From contig NZ_JABEKS010000003.1 of NCBI RefSeq assembly GCF_012985205.1, positions 62,001 through 126,000 of the forward strand: DNA of 64,000 bases. The letters are read 5' to 3'. A model generated the notes under the pieces. The model saw only the letters and a program-made list of their open reading frames with translations, had not been told where the DNA came from and made no database searches. Positions 43,302-53,251 of the stretch are shown piece after piece (position 1 is the stretch's first letter; every line of letters starts with the position of its first letter). This stretch comes from Planctomonas sp. JC2975. GTDB lineage: Bacteria; Actinomycetota; Actinomycetes; Actinomycetales; Microbacteriaceae. The position numbers and the translations under genes are program-made.

Positions 43302-46300
43302 TCACGCCGTCGCCAGCTCGAAGGCCCGCCACATCGCCGCGTAGGCGCCGTCCTGCTCCAGCAGCTCGTCGTGCGAGCCCACCTCGATGACGCGTCCGTG
43401 GTCGAGCATGACGATGCGGTGGGCACCCATAGCGGTCTGCAGCCGGTGCGCGATGAGCACGGTCGTGCGGTCGCGGGCGAGGCGGTGCATGGCATCCGTC
43501 ACGCGGGATTCCGTCGCCAGGTCGAGGTTCGAGGTGGCCTCGTCGAGCAGCAGAATGGACGGCTGCACGAGTTCGGCACGTGCGAGGGCGATGAGCTGAC
43601 GCTGCCCGGCGCTGAGCGACTTGCCGCGTTCCGCGATCTCCGTGTCGTAGCCCAGCGGCAAGGACTCGATCATCTCGTGGGCGCCGACGGCACGCGCCGC
43701 CGACTCGATGGCGGAGGAACTCGCATCCGGGCGACCGTACGCGATGTTGTCGGCGACGGTCCCCGTGAAGAGGAACGACTCCTGCGGCACATAGCCCAGG
43801 TTGCGACGGAAACCGCCGAGGTCGAGGCGACGCAGGTCGGTGCCGTCGGCCAGCACGGCTCCCCGGTCCGGGTCGTAGAACCGGGCCAGCAGCTTCATCA
43901 CGGTCGATTTCCCCGCACCCGTCTCGCCGACCAGCGCGACAGTCTCACCCGGACGGATGCCGAGCACGATCCCGGACAGCGCCTCCTGCTTGCGGGGCGC
44001 CGACGCGTCGCGCGAGCGCGGGTCGCGCGCATCGTGCGGGCCGCGCAGCTGAACACTCGACACCGGCGCCGTCGGATACGCGAAGTGCACGTCGTCGAGC
44101 GCCACATCGCCGCTCAGCTCGCCGACGACGACCGGGTGCTCAGGCTGCGGCGTCAGGGTTTCCAGCCGCATCAGTTCCGAGATGCGCGACACGGAGACCC
44201 TGGTCTGCTGCCATGCGTCGAACACCTGCGACAGCTGCTGGATCGGCGAGAAGAACATGTCGATGTAGAGCAGGAACGCGATGAGCGCGCCCGCCGTCAG
44301 CTGACCCTGCGCGATCAGAACGGCACCGAGCCCGAGCACGATCACGTCAGCGATGGACGACAGGAACTGCACGAACGGGAAGTAGACGGCGACGAGTCGC
44401 TGAGCGGCCACGCGCGATCGCAGGTAGGCGCTGCCGTGTCCGTGGAACCGGCGCATCGTCGCCTGCTCGTGCGTGAACGCCTGCGACTCGCGGACTCCGG
44501 AGAGGCTCTCCTGGAACGCCGCGTTGACGATGGCGATCCGCTCGCGCGACAGATCGTACAGCTTCGACGACCGCCGCCGGAACCACAACGTCGCCAGCGC
44601 GAGCGGGATCACGATGGTCAGCACGGCCAGGCCGAGCGGGGCATCCACGATGACGAGCGCGATACCGACACCGACGAACGTGACGAACGCGACGAGTGCA
44701 CCGAGCAGGCCGTTCTGAAGCAGAGACTCGAACTGGTCGATGTCGGTGGTCATGCGCGTCATGATGCGACCGGCCATCTCGCGCTCGTAGTAGTCGAGCG
44801 ACAGCTGCTGCAGCTGGGCGAAAACGCGGATGCGCAGCGAGAGCATGATGCGCTGCGCGGCACGACCCGTGACGAACGACTCGGCCATGCCGTTGAACAT
44901 GTCGGCGATCGTGATCACCAGATAGATCCCCGATGCCGCGAACAGCACGGATGCCACACCCGTGGTCACGCCCTGGTCGATGCCCGTCTTCACGACGGCC
45001 GGGCCGAGGAGTCCCACCACCGCGTCGATCACCACGAAGACGAGCGCCAACAGCAACGGACGACGGAACTCGCGCAGCACCTTGCCGAGCGAGAAGTCCG
45101 GGTCGTGACGGGATTCGGTGTCGAGGTCGATCTCGGGAAAGTCCTTCACCGGCGGCAGGGCGGCCACCCTGGCGAGGAGATCCGGCGTGGGAGCGAGCCC
45201 TGCGCTCATGCCGCGCATTCCGCCGCCTCCGCCGCCGAGGCCCATGCCGATACCGGTGGGGCCGGCCGCTCCCCGACGAACGCCTGTCTTGGGGGCCGTG
45301 CGTGGTCGTCCGGCCGCCGCCGATGACGGGGGTTCGTCGCTCTGCGTGACCACGCCGGCCTCCGCCGCCGGCGCCAGGGCGTCGATGTCACCGCGGCGGG
45401 CGGCATCCGTCGCCCCGAACAGCGCCTGGTACGTCTCGCTGCGGTCGATGAGCTCGTCGTGCGTGCCCTGGTCGACGATGCGCCCGTGCTCGAGCACGAC
45501 GATGCGGTCGGCGAGGTGCAGCGTCGAGTGCCGATGAGCGACGAGCAGCACCGTGCGGTTCTCCATGACGCTGCGCAGCGCGTCGTGGATGCTCTGCTCC
45601 GTGCGAGCGTCGATGGCGCTGGTGGCGTCGTCGAGCACGAGGATGGCCGGATCCCGCAGAATGGCCCTCGCCAGAGCGACGCGCTGCCGTTGTCCGCCCG
45701 ACAGGCTGAGTCCGCGTTCGCCGACGACCGTGTCGTACCCGCGAGGCAGCTCCATGATGAAGTCGTGCGCCTGGGCGGCGCGGGCCGCAGCCTCGATCTG
45801 GTCGTCCGTGGCATCCGGCGCGCCGTAGGCGATGTTGTCGTGCACCGATTCGGAGAACAGGAACGCGTCCTCGAACGCCATGCCGATGGTCGTGCGCAGG
45901 GATCCGAGTCGCACGTCGCGCACGCTCGTCCCGCCGATCGTGACGTCGCCGGAGTCGGGGTCGTAGTAGCGCACGAGCAGGCGCCCGACCGTGGACTTGC
46001 CGCTTCCGCTCGCACCGACCAGGGCCACCCGCTCCCCCGGCTGCACCGTCAGCGAGAAGTCGTCGAGGACCGTGGCGTTCTCGCCGTACCCGAACGTCAC
46101 GTCGCGGAATTCGATCGCGCCCGGGTCTGCCGGCAGGTCGACGGCGTCCGCCACGTCGCGGATGGCGGGAGTCATGTCGAGCAGCTGGAAGATGCGCTCC
46201 AGCCCGGCGCGCGCCTGCTGACCGATGGTGAGGATGCCGGCGAGCTGCCTCGCCGGCGCCATGAGCTGGGCGATGTACGTGGAGAAGGCGAGGAAGGTGC

Positions 46301-47147
46301 CGAGCGTGATGTTGCCGCTGAGTGCGAGCCATCCGCCGAGCGCCAGGATGCCGACCTGCCCGAGCACCGGCACCGCCTCGAGCAGCGGCTGGTACTTGGA
46401 CTGGATGCGCACGGCGCGCATCTGTGATCCATAGAGGTTCGACGCGGTGCCCGTCAGGCGCTCCAGCTCGCGACGCTCCTGGCCGAATGCCTTGACGACG
46501 CGCACGCCGCCGACGTCTTCGTCGACGATCTCCGCGAGATCGCCTTCCTTCTGCTGGCCGTCCCACGTGGCCGGGAAGACGCGGCGGCGCATGCGGTAGC
46601 TGATGATGAGCAGCGCCGGAACGACGGCCAGGCTGACGAGCGCGAGCAGCGGCGAGAGGATGAACATGACGACGAGCGAGAGCACCATCATCAGCACGTT
46701 GCCCGTGACCAGCGGCAGGAAGTTCAGTAGGCCCTGCACGAGCGCCGAGTCGGAGTTCGCGCGGGCCACGAGCTGGCCGGCCGGCATGGTGTCGAGCGTG
46801 GCGGCATCCAGTCGCTGCAGCTGGTCGTGCATCTCGTTGCGCAGGTCGTTCTGCACGTCGAGGGCGACGCGGCCTCCCCGGTAGCGCCTGAGGTAGGCGA
46901 AGCCGAAGGCGATGAGCGCCAGAACGATCAGCAGCGTCAGCCAGGGCAGGAGCGGCGCGGACTTCGTCACGATGACGCCATCGACGATCTGGCGGGCGAT
47001 CAGCGGGGTGGCCACCTGGCACGCGGATCCCAGGATGGCGGCGACCACAGAGATGGTGACGTTCGATCGATGGCGCCACAGGTAGCCGCCGAGCCTGCGG
47101 AACCAGCCCTGCGTTCGCGTCGCCTTCACCGACGTGGACCCACTCAC
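43302..47147 (-). CDS. Fused heterodimer-type ABC exporter (TMD-NBD-TMD-NBD)
   Basis: A 1,281-residue type IV exporter that fuses two half-transporters. Half 1: Walker A GASGSGKST (about 383), signature SLSGGQRQR (about 480), Walker B ILVLDDATSAID, with Asp where the catalytic Glu should be. Half 2 (TMD from about 690): Walker A GETGAGKST (about 1077), signature SLSAGQRQ, Walker B ILLLDEATSNLD. A Gly-rich linker with His/Arg (about residues 640-690) joins them. The degenerate site in half 1 is typical of heterodimeric exporters such as BmrCD or TM287/288. GTG 47147 overlaps the MarR stop (GTGA). Confidence 0.95.
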   Translation of the reverse strand: MSGSTSVKATRTQGWFRRLGGYLWRHRSNVTISVVAAILGSACQVATPLIARQIVDGVIVTKSAPLLPWLTLLIVLALIAFGFAYLRRYRGGRVALDVQNDLRNEMHDQLQRLDAATLDTMPAGQLVARANSDSALVQGLLNFLPLVTGNVLMMVLSLVVMFILSPLLALVSLAVVPALLIISYRMRRRVFPATWDGQQKEGDLAEIVDEDVGGVRVVKAFGQERRELERLTGTASNLYGSQMRAVRIQSKYQPLLEAVPVLGQVGILALGGWLALSGNITLGTFLAFSTYIAQLMAPARQLAGILTIGQQARAGLERIFQLLDMTPAIRDVADAVDLPADPGAIEFRDVTFGYGENATVLDDFSLTVQPGERVALVGASGSGKSTVGRLLVRYYDPDSGDVTIGGTSVRDVRLGSLRTTIGMAFEDAFLFSESVHDNIAYGAPDATDDQIEAAARAAQAHDFIMELPRGYDTVVGERGLSLSGGQRQRVALARAILRDPAILVLDDATSAIDARTEQSIHDALRSVMENRTVLLVAHRHSTLHLADRIVVLEHGRIVDQGTHDELIDRSETYQALFGATDAARRGDIDALAPAAEAGVVTQSDEPPSSAAAGRPRTAPKTGVRRGAAGPTGIGMGLGGGGGGMRGMSAGLAPTPDLLARVAALPPVKDFPEIDLDTESRHDPDFSLGKVLREFRRPLLLALVFVVIDAVVGLLGPAVVKTGIDQGVTTGVASVLFAASGIYLVITIADMFNGMAESFVTGRAAQRIMLSLRIRVFAQLQQLSLDYYEREMAGRIMTRMTTDIDQFESLLQNGLLGALVAFVTFVGVGIALVIVDAPLGLAVLTIVIPLALATLWFRRRSSKLYDLSRERIAIVNAAFQESLSGVRESQAFTHEQATMRRFHGHGSAYLRSRVAAQRLVAVYFPFVQFLSSIADVIVLGLGAVLIAQGQLTAGALIAFLLYIDMFFSPIQQLSQVFDAWQQTRVSVSRISELMRLETLTPQPEHPVVVGELSGDVALDDVHFAYPTAPVSSVQLRGPHDARDPRSRDASAPRKQEALSGIVLGIRPGETVALVGETGAGKSTVMKLLARFYDPDRGAVLADGTDLRRLDLGGFRRNLGYVPQESFLFTGTVADNIAYGRPDASSSAIESAARAVGAHEMIESLPLGYDTEIAERGKSLSAGQRQLIALARAELVQPSILLLDEATSNLDLATESRVTDAMHRLARDRTTVLIAHRLQTAMGAHRIVMLDHGRVIEVGSHDELLEQDGAYAAMWRAFELATA

Positions 47148-47686
47148 CGGCGGCCTGCTTCCTGCGCGACCCGCGCGTCCGGTGAGGGCGAGGGTACCGC
47201 GGTCGCCCTGTAGCCGGCCGCGACGGATGCCTGGCGCATCTCGATCGCCGAACCAAGATTTGCGAGCGCCGCGAGCGTGGCATCCGGATCATCCGTGCCG
47301 CTCGCGAGTTCGACGACGACGGCGGCAAGTGCCGACTCCGCGTCCGCCCGCGCCGACTCGCCCTCCTCGGTCAGCACGAGGTCGATGGCGCGCTGGTCGG
47401 AACCGTGCGCCTCGCGACGCAGCATTCCGCGGCGCACGAGGGACTCGACGGTGGAGCTGATCGCCGGCTTGCCGAGCGCGAGACGCTGAGCGAGGCGCGA
47501 TGCACGGGCCTCGCCTTCGGCGACCGCGGAGAGAACGCGGAAGTCCGCGAGACTCAGCTGCGGCAGCGACCGCTCGAGGATTCGGGACGCCCTGGTCAGC
47601 GCGTGGACGGCGGCGCGGGCATCCGCCGCAGCGGCGTTCGTTGAGCGAGGTGTCGCCACAGCGGCTCCGTCAGATAGTTCGACCAC
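47144..47686 (-). CDS. MarR-family repressor of the fused ABC exporter
   Basis: A 180-residue winged-helix regulator: LSLADFRVLSAVAEGEARASRLAQRLALGKPAISSTVESLVRRGMLRREAHGSDQRAIDLVLTEEG (key parts KPAISSTVESLVRRGML and the wing SDQRAIDLVLT). GTG 47686 sits inside an inverted repeat, so it is leaderless or very short-leadered. Overlap with the exporter gene (GTGA) makes a regulator-exporter operon. Confidence 0.9.
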   Translation of the reverse strand: MVELSDGAAVATPRSTNAAAADARAAVHALTRASRILERSLPQLSLADFRVLSAVAEGEARASRLAQRLALGKPAISSTVESLVRRGMLRREAHGSDQRAIDLVLTEEGESARADAESALAAVVVELASGTDDPDATLAALANLGSAIEMRQASVAAGYRATAVPSPSPDARVAQEAGRR

Positions 47687-47694
47687 CGAACCAT
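47674..47694. promoter_or_regulatory. Probable MarR operator at the operon start
   Basis: Inverted repeat ATAGTTCG-N5-CGAACCAT with one mismatch, centred on the GTG start of the MarR gene and touching its TATGGT -10-like box. Position and symmetry suit autorepression. Confidence 0.65.
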
Positions 47695-47760
47695 ACTGTC
47701 ATGGACACCGCCCGCCCGACACCCTGGCGGGCAGGCACAGGCGACTCTAAGATTGTGAAC

Positions 47761-48336
47761 ATGTCTCACGAAACCCCGCAGTCAGTCGGGGGAGTCTTGG
47801 ACACCCACAAGGTCGACTTCTCGACCTTCGCGAACGACATCTCTCCCGACGAATGGTCGAAGATCGTCTCGGTACGTCCGCCGATCTTCTTCCCGTCTCC
47901 CATCGACACGCTGTCGGTGACGCACCCGGTCGGCCTCGGCCGCACCAACACGACGCTCATCCAGGCCACGATCGTGCAGACGGATGCGGCGACCGCCTAC
48001 GCGAGCTTCGATCGCACGGCGAATCCGTCGCGCAACCCCGTCGCCCAGATCCACTTCGAACCGGACGCCTACGGCATCACGGCCACGCGCGACTACGTCG
48101 TGACGTTCTTCCTGGACGCCGCGGCCACGACGACATTCGCCGTCTCCCAGTTCGGCGCATCGAGCGCGAGCGGCACGGGCAACCGCACGATCACCGGCCA
48201 GCAGGTCATCACGGTCGGGTTGAATGCGCTGCCGGCCGCGCAGCCCTGCTATGTGGCGATCGAGGAGATCTCCGGGCAGTCGTGGAGCTGGTACAAAACG
48301 GTGATCGCGCCGCCGCCACTCGTGTTCCAGCTCTGA
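47761..48336 (+). CDS. Conserved-looking protein of unknown function (191 aa)
   Basis: I do not recognise this protein. Leaderless ATG after TAAGAT by 7 nt. After a polar start (MSHETPQSVGG) it is rich in beta-strand-like segments: FFLDAAATTTFAVSQFG, ITVGLNALPAAQPCYVAIEEI and ends with QSWSWYKTVIAPPPLVFQL. Such Thr/Ala-rich beta patterns suggest a beta-sandwich, perhaps surface or ligand binding, but there is no signal peptide or TM. One Cys at residue 170. It stands alone between a MarR operon and a reductase. Confidence 0.7.
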   Translation: MSHETPQSVGGVLDTHKVDFSTFANDISPDEWSKIVSVRPPIFFPSPIDTLSVTHPVGLGRTNTTLIQATIVQTDAATAYASFDRTANPSRNPVAQIHFEPDAYGITATRDYVVTFFLDAAATTTFAVSQFGASSASGTGNRTITGQQVITVGLNALPAAQPCYVAIEEISGQSWSWYKTVIAPPPLVFQL

Positions 48337-48460
48337 GCGTTCTCCGGCTCCGCTTTCCGGCTCGGCCTTCGCGGCTCCGCGCATCGGCGCGCCCATCCTC
48401 CTGGATTCCGCCTGGTCGACCGCGTCCGAAGCGCACGCATCGCCCGATCCCTCCGCGCAC

Positions 48461-48496
48461 CCGAACGACGCCTGCCGGCAGGCAGGCGTCGTTCGG
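48461..48496. terminator. 16-bp perfect stem between convergent genes
   Basis: CCGAACGACGCCTGCC, a 4-nt loop, then GGCAGGCGTCGTTCGG. It lies between the convergent genes at 47761 and 48519. No T-run is present, so it may be a bidirectional Rho-type or stem-only terminator. Confidence 0.6.
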
Positions 48497-48518
48497 GAGC
48501 ATGGTTCGGGCCGTGCGG

Positions 48519-49445
48519 TTACGGGAGGGTGTGCCCCGCCGCAGTGAACAGGCGGTACCACTCCGGGCGGGTGAGGGGCAGGTCGGAGCCGGCCGCTGAA
48601 TCCGCGACCCGCTGCGGGTTGGTCGTGCCGAGCACGACCTGCATGTTCGCCGGATGCCGGGTGATCCACGCAACGGCGATGGCCGTCGGCGTCACGCCGT
48701 ACGATGCGGCGATCTCGTCGATGGCGTCGTTGAGCTCCGCGTAGTCCTCGCGGTCGCCGAGGAAGACGCCGTCGAAGAACCCCTTCTGGAACGGCGACCA
48801 CGCCTGCAGCGTGATGTCGTTCAGGCGGGAATAGTCCAGGATGCCGTTGTCGCGGTCGATCGACTGGTCGAGGCCGTTCATGTTGGCGGCGATGCCCTGC
48901 GCGAACAGGTTCGCGTGCGTGATGCTGAGCTGAACCTGGTTGGCGACGATCGGCTGGTTCAACGAGCGGCGCAGGAGTTCCGTCTGACCGGGTGTCTGGT
49001 TCGAGACGCCGAAGTTGCGCACCTTTCCGGAGGCGTTGAGTGTGTCGAAGGCATCCGCGATCTCGTCCGGCTCCATGAGGGTGTCGGGGCGGTGCAGCAG
49101 CAGCACGTCGAGGTAGTCGGTGCGGAGCGCCTTCAGCGACTCGTCAACGGACTCGAGGATGTGCTCCTTCGAGAAGTCCCAGAAGCCCTGGCGGATGCCC
49201 ACCTTCGACTGGAGGTAGACCTGCTCGCGCTCCGACGGGCTGAACTGCACCGCGTCGCCGAAGCGGCGCTCGCATCCGTGGTCGCCCCCGTAGACGTCGG
49301 CGTGATCGAAGAAGTTGATGCCCGCGTCGCGCGCGGTGCCGACGAGGGTGCGGATCTGCTCGTCGCTGAGCTCGAGGATGCGCATCAGGCCGAGGATGAC
49401 GTTGCTCGCGTCCATCGACGTGTGCGGGAGGGTGATTCGTTTCAT
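48519..49445 (-). CDS. Aldo/keto reductase (YdhF-like)
   Basis: A 308-residue AKR. The catalytic tetrad appears as Asp/Tyr in FFDHADVYGG, Lys in LQSKVGI, and His in LLHRPDTLM. The protein has the long family N-terminus MKRITLPHTSMDASNVILGLMRI. GGAGAC precedes the ATG. Minus-strand monocistronic gene in front of the sugar gene block but not overlapping it. Substrate unknown. Confidence 0.92.
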   Translation of the reverse strand: MKRITLPHTSMDASNVILGLMRILELSDEQIRTLVGTARDAGINFFDHADVYGGDHGCERRFGDAVQFSPSEREQVYLQSKVGIRQGFWDFSKEHILESVDESLKALRTDYLDVLLLHRPDTLMEPDEIADAFDTLNASGKVRNFGVSNQTPGQTELLRRSLNQPIVANQVQLSITHANLFAQGIAANMNGLDQSIDRDNGILDYSRLNDITLQAWSPFQKGFFDGVFLGDREDYAELNDAIDEIAASYGVTPTAIAVAWITRHPANMQVVLGTTNPQRVADSAAGSDLPLTRPEWYRLFTAAGHTLP

Positions 49446-49565
49446 GTCTCCATCATGGAACCCGCGCGCTGGAGCTGAAAGCGGAGGCCATTTCTGGCCT
49501 CCGCCGCGACGCCAGCGCCGACCGCAGTCCCGGCGGTCGGTTCACGTTGAAGCCTTCCAGCGCCC

Positions 49566-50885
49566 TCAGCCCGCTGCCTTCAGCGCCGCGAGCTCGTCGG
49601 GTGTGAGCGTCGGGGCTTCGTAGCCCTCCGGCAGGTCGGGGACGGTCATCGTTCGGTCGCCGGTGTGCACGGCCACGGATTCGAGCTCGCCGTCGTCGAG
49701 CCAGATGTCGATGGCATCCGTCTCGACCAGGTCGACGAGGTGGATGCGTCGCGCGCCCACCGATGATCCGCTCGCCACGACGCGTCCGTCGACGCGCACC
49801 TCGTGACGCCCGATCCGCTGTCCGTCGTCGAGTCGCTCCACAAGGTCGACGTGGCGAACAGCGACCGGATGCGGCAGCGCGACGTGCACGACACCCGGCT
49901 CGAAGCCGCCGGACAAAGTGCCGACGACCGGAGCGCCGAACCGCCGCTCGCGCTCAGCGGCGAAGGCACCGAGCGCGGCCACGTCGGCAGCATCCAGTCC
50001 GCCGGATGGCGTCGGCGGCACGTTCAGCAGCAGGTTCGCGCCGCGACCGACCGATCGGTACCAGATCGCGAGGAGGTGCTCAGGGGTCTTGGGCTCGTCG
50101 CTCGGGCTGTGGAACCATCCGCGGCGGATCGACACGTCGCACTCGGGCGGCAGGTAGACCTGCGCGGCGAGCGCGGTCGACGACTCCGTGTACTGGCTGT
50201 CGGCCGTGCTGTCGACCGCGTAGCGCACAGGCTCGTCGACGATCCCGTCCTCGTTGCCCGCCCAGCGGATGCTCGGCCTGCCCATGTTGAACACCATCGC
50301 GTTCGGCTGCAGTTCGTCGATGACCGCCATGTAGCGGTCCCAGTCGTACACGCGGCCCTTCGAGCCGGCACCGTCGAGCCAGATCTCGGCGAGGTCGCCG
50401 TAGCCGCTGCACAGCTCGGTGAGCTGCCGCACGTAGAAGTCGTCGTAGGCGGCCGGGTCCGCGTACGACCTCTCGTGACGGTCCCACGGCGACAGGTAGA
50501 CCCCGAAGCCGATGCCCTCCGCCGCGGCCGCGTCGGCGACTTCGCGCACGAGGTCGCCGCGTCCGTCACGCCACGGAGACGATGCCACGGAGTAGTCGGT
50601 CGTCGCCGTCGGCCAGAGGCAGAATCCGTCGTGGTGCTTCGCGGTGAGGACGACGTAGCGAGCGCCCGCCGCTGCCGCATCGCGGAGCCACACACGGGCA
50701 TCCAGGTCGGCGGGATCGAAGCTGCTTGCCGCAAGTGTGCCGTCGCTCCACTCCACGTCGGCGAAGGTGTTGACCCCGACGTGGAGGAAGACGCCAAGGC
50801 CCCAGCGCTGCCACTCGCGCTGCGCCGTGGTGGGCTGCGGGCGGGCGGGCGCCTCAGCGTGCGCCGATGTCGTGTTCGGGGTCAC
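49566..50885 (-). CDS. Alpha-L-fucosidase (GH29)
   Basis: A 439-residue glycoside hydrolase. The GH29 core is evident: FLHVGVNTFADVEWSDG, VLTAKHHDGFCLWPT, and the catalytic nucleophile Asp in EIWLDGAGSKG. The C-terminal part (about 330-439) is a beta-sandwich. There is no signal peptide, so it acts in the cytoplasm on imported fucosides or related sugars. The GTG start overlaps the preceding VOC stop by GTGA, with GGAGG upstream. Confidence 0.9.
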   Translation of the reverse strand: MTPNTTSAHAEAPARPQPTTAQREWQRWGLGVFLHVGVNTFADVEWSDGTLAASSFDPADLDARVWLRDAAAAGARYVVLTAKHHDGFCLWPTATTDYSVASSPWRDGRGDLVREVADAAAAEGIGFGVYLSPWDRHERSYADPAAYDDFYVRQLTELCSGYGDLAEIWLDGAGSKGRVYDWDRYMAVIDELQPNAMVFNMGRPSIRWAGNEDGIVDEPVRYAVDSTADSQYTESSTALAAQVYLPPECDVSIRRGWFHSPSDEPKTPEHLLAIWYRSVGRGANLLLNVPPTPSGGLDAADVAALGAFAAERERRFGAPVVGTLSGGFEPGVVHVALPHPVAVRHVDLVERLDDGQRIGRHEVRVDGRVVASGSSVGARRIHLVDLVETDAIDIWLDDGELESVAVHTGDRTMTVPDLPEGYEAPTLTPDELAALKAAG

Positions 50886-51259
50886 GCGGTCACCCTCCTC
50901 TGCTCCACCAGGCCGACCAGGTTGCCCTCCGGATCTCGCACGAACGCCTGCCACTCCTCTGTGCCCGCGGGGCCGAGGGTATCGTCGGCGTGCGTGAAGA
51001 CGGGGCTCGGCTCCGACTCGACGCTGGCACCGGCGGCGACCAGCCGCCGGAGATCCTCGTGCAGGTCGGACGACGGGAAGTACAGCAGCGCGGACGGCGC
51101 TGCCCTGTCGATCAGCAGGCGCGTGCCGGCGATGTCGAAGAAGAGCAGTCCGGGCGGATCGAAGCGAGCGACCGCGTCCGTCCCGAGCAAGACGGCGTAG
51201 AACGCTGCCGCGCGGTCGAGGTCGTCGGCATGCTGCGCGATTTGAGTGAGCCGGGTCAT
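50882..51259 (-). CDS. VOC/glyoxalase family protein
   Basis: A 125-residue vicinal-oxygen-chelate protein: MTRLTQIAQHADDLDRAAAFYAVLLG, the DPPGLLFFDIAGTRLLI strand and DPEGNLVGLVEQR are hallmark segments; candidate metal ligands are His (IAQHAD) and Glu residues. TAACGT lies 6 nt before ATG on the minus strand, so it also has its own leaderless promoter. Overlaps the fucosidase start. Confidence 0.88.
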   Translation of the reverse strand: MTRLTQIAQHADDLDRAAAFYAVLLGTDAVARFDPPGLLFFDIAGTRLLIDRAAPSALLYFPSSDLHEDLRRLVAAGASVESEPSPVFTHADDTLGPAGTEEWQAFVRDPEGNLVGLVEQRRVTA

Positions 51260-51363
51260 GGATCAACGTTAGGGCCGGCAGGGCGGGTGGCCTGCGGACC
51301 CTCAACGCACGAGACGCGCACGCACGCCCGGAGAACGGATGCGTCACCGGGCGTGCGACGCGG

Positions 51364-52398
51364 TCAAGCCAGGGCCACCTCGTGGCCGGACTCCGCCGAC
51401 CGGTAGCAGGCGTCGATGACCTCCGCGCGCTTGAGACCGAGGGATCCGTCGTGCTTCGCCCACTCGGACGCGCCGGCGGCGATCGCCTCGACGAACTCGC
51501 GGACGACACGGTCGTGTCCGCCGTTCTCGCCTGGCGTCGCCGTGTAGTCGGCGTTGGCGCCGTCCTCGTTGCGGAACACCGTGAACTCGCTGGTCTCGTA
51601 GTCGGTGACCCGCAGCTCTGCGCCGCCGTCGGTGCCGTACACGGTCATCCAGTACAGATTGTTGTCCGCTCGGTACGCGTCCCAGCTGGCCTCGAGCGTG
51701 ACCGTCGCACCGTTCGTCAGCCGCACGAACGCGATGGCGATGTCTTCGACGTCGAATCCCTCCACGGCCTTCGCGCCGAGCTCCGCGTACGTCGACGCGG
51801 ACACCGTCGCCACCTCGGGCTCGCCGAGCAGGTGCAGCACGTAGTCGACGACGTGCACGCCGAGATCCAGCAGCGGACCGCCGCCCGAGAGCTGCTTCTG
51901 CGCGAACCAGCTGGAGCCGGGGATGCCGGCGCGCCGCAGCCATCCGGCCTTCGCGATGTACGGCGTGCCCAGCTGGCCGGAGTCGATGATGCGTCCCAGC
52001 TCGGCGATGTCCCCGCGCAGCCGGTGATTGAACACGACCTGGAGCACGCGACCGGATGTCCGTGCCGCCTCGACCATGCGACGTGCGTCCTCGATATCCG
52101 CAGCGATCGGCTTCTCGGTGAGCACGTGGATGCCGCGCTCGAGTGCGGCGATCGCGATCGGCGCGTGCAGGAATGTCGGGGTCGCGATGCTGATCGCGTC
52201 CAGCTCGAGGGAGTCCAGCATGTCCTCCCAGCGCTCGAACGTCGCGGGGATCCCGTACTCGCCCTGCAACTGCGCGACCAGCTCGGTCTCCATGCCCGCG
52301 AGGCCGGCGATCTCGACGTCGTCGAGCGCGTCGTATCCCTTGAGGTGCTGCTGACCGGCCCATCCGGCTCCGACGACTCCGACCTTGATGCCGCTCAT
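51364..52398 (-). CDS. Gfo/Idh/MocA family sugar oxidoreductase
   Basis: A 344-residue NAD(P)-dependent dehydrogenase. The Rossmann loop [17 protein letters not shown] and the EKPIA stretch ([18 protein letters not shown]; key motif EKP) identify the family. ATG 52398 overlaps the ThuA stop TGA (ATGA). A gap of 104 bases separates it from the VOC gene. Confidence 0.93.
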   Translation of the reverse strand: MSGIKVGVVGAGWAGQQHLKGYDALDDVEIAGLAGMETELVAQLQGEYGIPATFERWEDMLDSLELDAISIATPTFLHAPIAIAALERGIHVLTEKPIAADIEDARRMVEAARTSGRVLQVVFNHRLRGDIAELGRIIDSGQLGTPYIAKAGWLRRAGIPGSSWFAQKQLSGGGPLLDLGVHVVDYVLHLLGEPEVATVSASTYAELGAKAVEGFDVEDIAIAFVRLTNGATVTLEASWDAYRADNNLYWMTVYGTDGGAELRVTDYETSEFTVFRNEDGANADYTATPGENGGHDRVVREFVEAIAAGASEWAKHDGSLGLKRAEVIDACYRSAESGHEVALA

Positions 52399-53195
52399 GC
52401 CCGTGCACCTTCGGCGCCGGATGCCTGTGCCGACGCGGTCGCGAGCGCCGCCTCGGACTCCGCGCTCGATGACTCCGCGAACCAATCGCGGCCGGGGTTG
52501 GAGACCTCGGGGATCCGTCCGTATCCGCGAACGGGTGCCGCCCAGCGCACGGCGTTGGCCAGCACGGCCCGCACGTCGTCGTGATAGAAGACCGGATACT
52601 CCTGGTCGCCTGGGCTGAAGTAGAACACCTTGCCGTGCCCGCGACGATAGGTCATGCCGGAGCGGAACACCTCGCCGCCGGAGAACGAGCTGACGAAGAC
52701 GAGCTCGTCGGGAGTCGGCACGTCGAAGAACTCGCCGTACATCTCCTGCTGGCCGATGACGAGCGGCGACGGGATGCCCTCGGCGATCGGATGCGTCGGG
52801 TTCACCGTCCACACCAGCTCGCGCTCGGCCTCGTTGCGCCACTTCAGCGAGCACGTCGTGCCCATGAGCCGCTTGAAGATCTTCGAGAAGTGGCCGGAGT
52901 GCAGCACGATCAGGCCCATTCCGGCGAGCACGCGCTCGTGCACCCGTTCGACCACCTCGTCAGACACCTCGTCATGCTTCATGTGCCCCCACCAGAGCAG
53001 CACGTCTGTCGCGTCGAGCGTCTCCGCGTCGAGTCCGTGGTGCGGCTGGTCGAGCGTGGCGGTGCGGATGTCCGCCTCCGGCAGCCGGGACGCCAGCCCC
53101 TCTGCGATGGCGCCGTGGATGCCGTTCGGGTAGATCGCCGTGATGTCGCTCTGGTGGGTCTCGTGGAAGTTCTCGTTCCACACGGTGATGCGCAT
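52395..53195 (-). CDS. ThuA-like trehalose-utilisation/amidotransferase-fold protein
   Basis: A 266-residue protein with a glutamine-amidotransferase-like fold lacking the catalytic cysteine, as in ThuA. Motifs: [51 protein letters not shown], and [21 protein letters not shown]. ThuA proteins occur with MocA-type dehydrogenases in disaccharide oxidation pathways. GAGGAG lies upstream of ATG 53195; in-frame residues to 53291 are unlikely. First gene of the sugar block; a LacI-type palindrome lies 43 bp upstream. Confidence 0.9.
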   Translation of the reverse strand: MRITVWNENFHETHQSDITAIYPNGIHGAIAEGLASRLPEADIRTATLDQPHHGLDAETLDATDVLLWWGHMKHDEVSDEVVERVHERVLAGMGLIVLHSGHFSKIFKRLMGTTCSLKWRNEAERELVWTVNPTHPIAEGIPSPLVIGQQEMYGEFFDVPTPDELVFVSSFSGGEVFRSGMTYRRGHGKVFYFSPGDQEYPVFYHDDVRAVLANAVRWAAPVRGYGRIPEVSNPGRDWFAESSSAESEAALATASAQASGAEGARA

Positions 53196-53237
53196 GGGTC
53201 TCCTCGTGTGACGGTCGTGTGTGGGAGGTGCGATGGT

Positions 53238-53251
53238 TCGAATCGATTCGA
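53238..53251 (-). promoter_or_regulatory. LacI-type operator palindrome
   Basis: TCGAATCGATTCGA is a perfect 14-bp palindrome with a central CG, the usual shape of LacI-family operators in actinobacteria. It lies just upstream of the ThuA-Gfo/Idh genes. No LacI regulator gene is in the window, so the regulator would act in trans. Confidence 0.75.
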
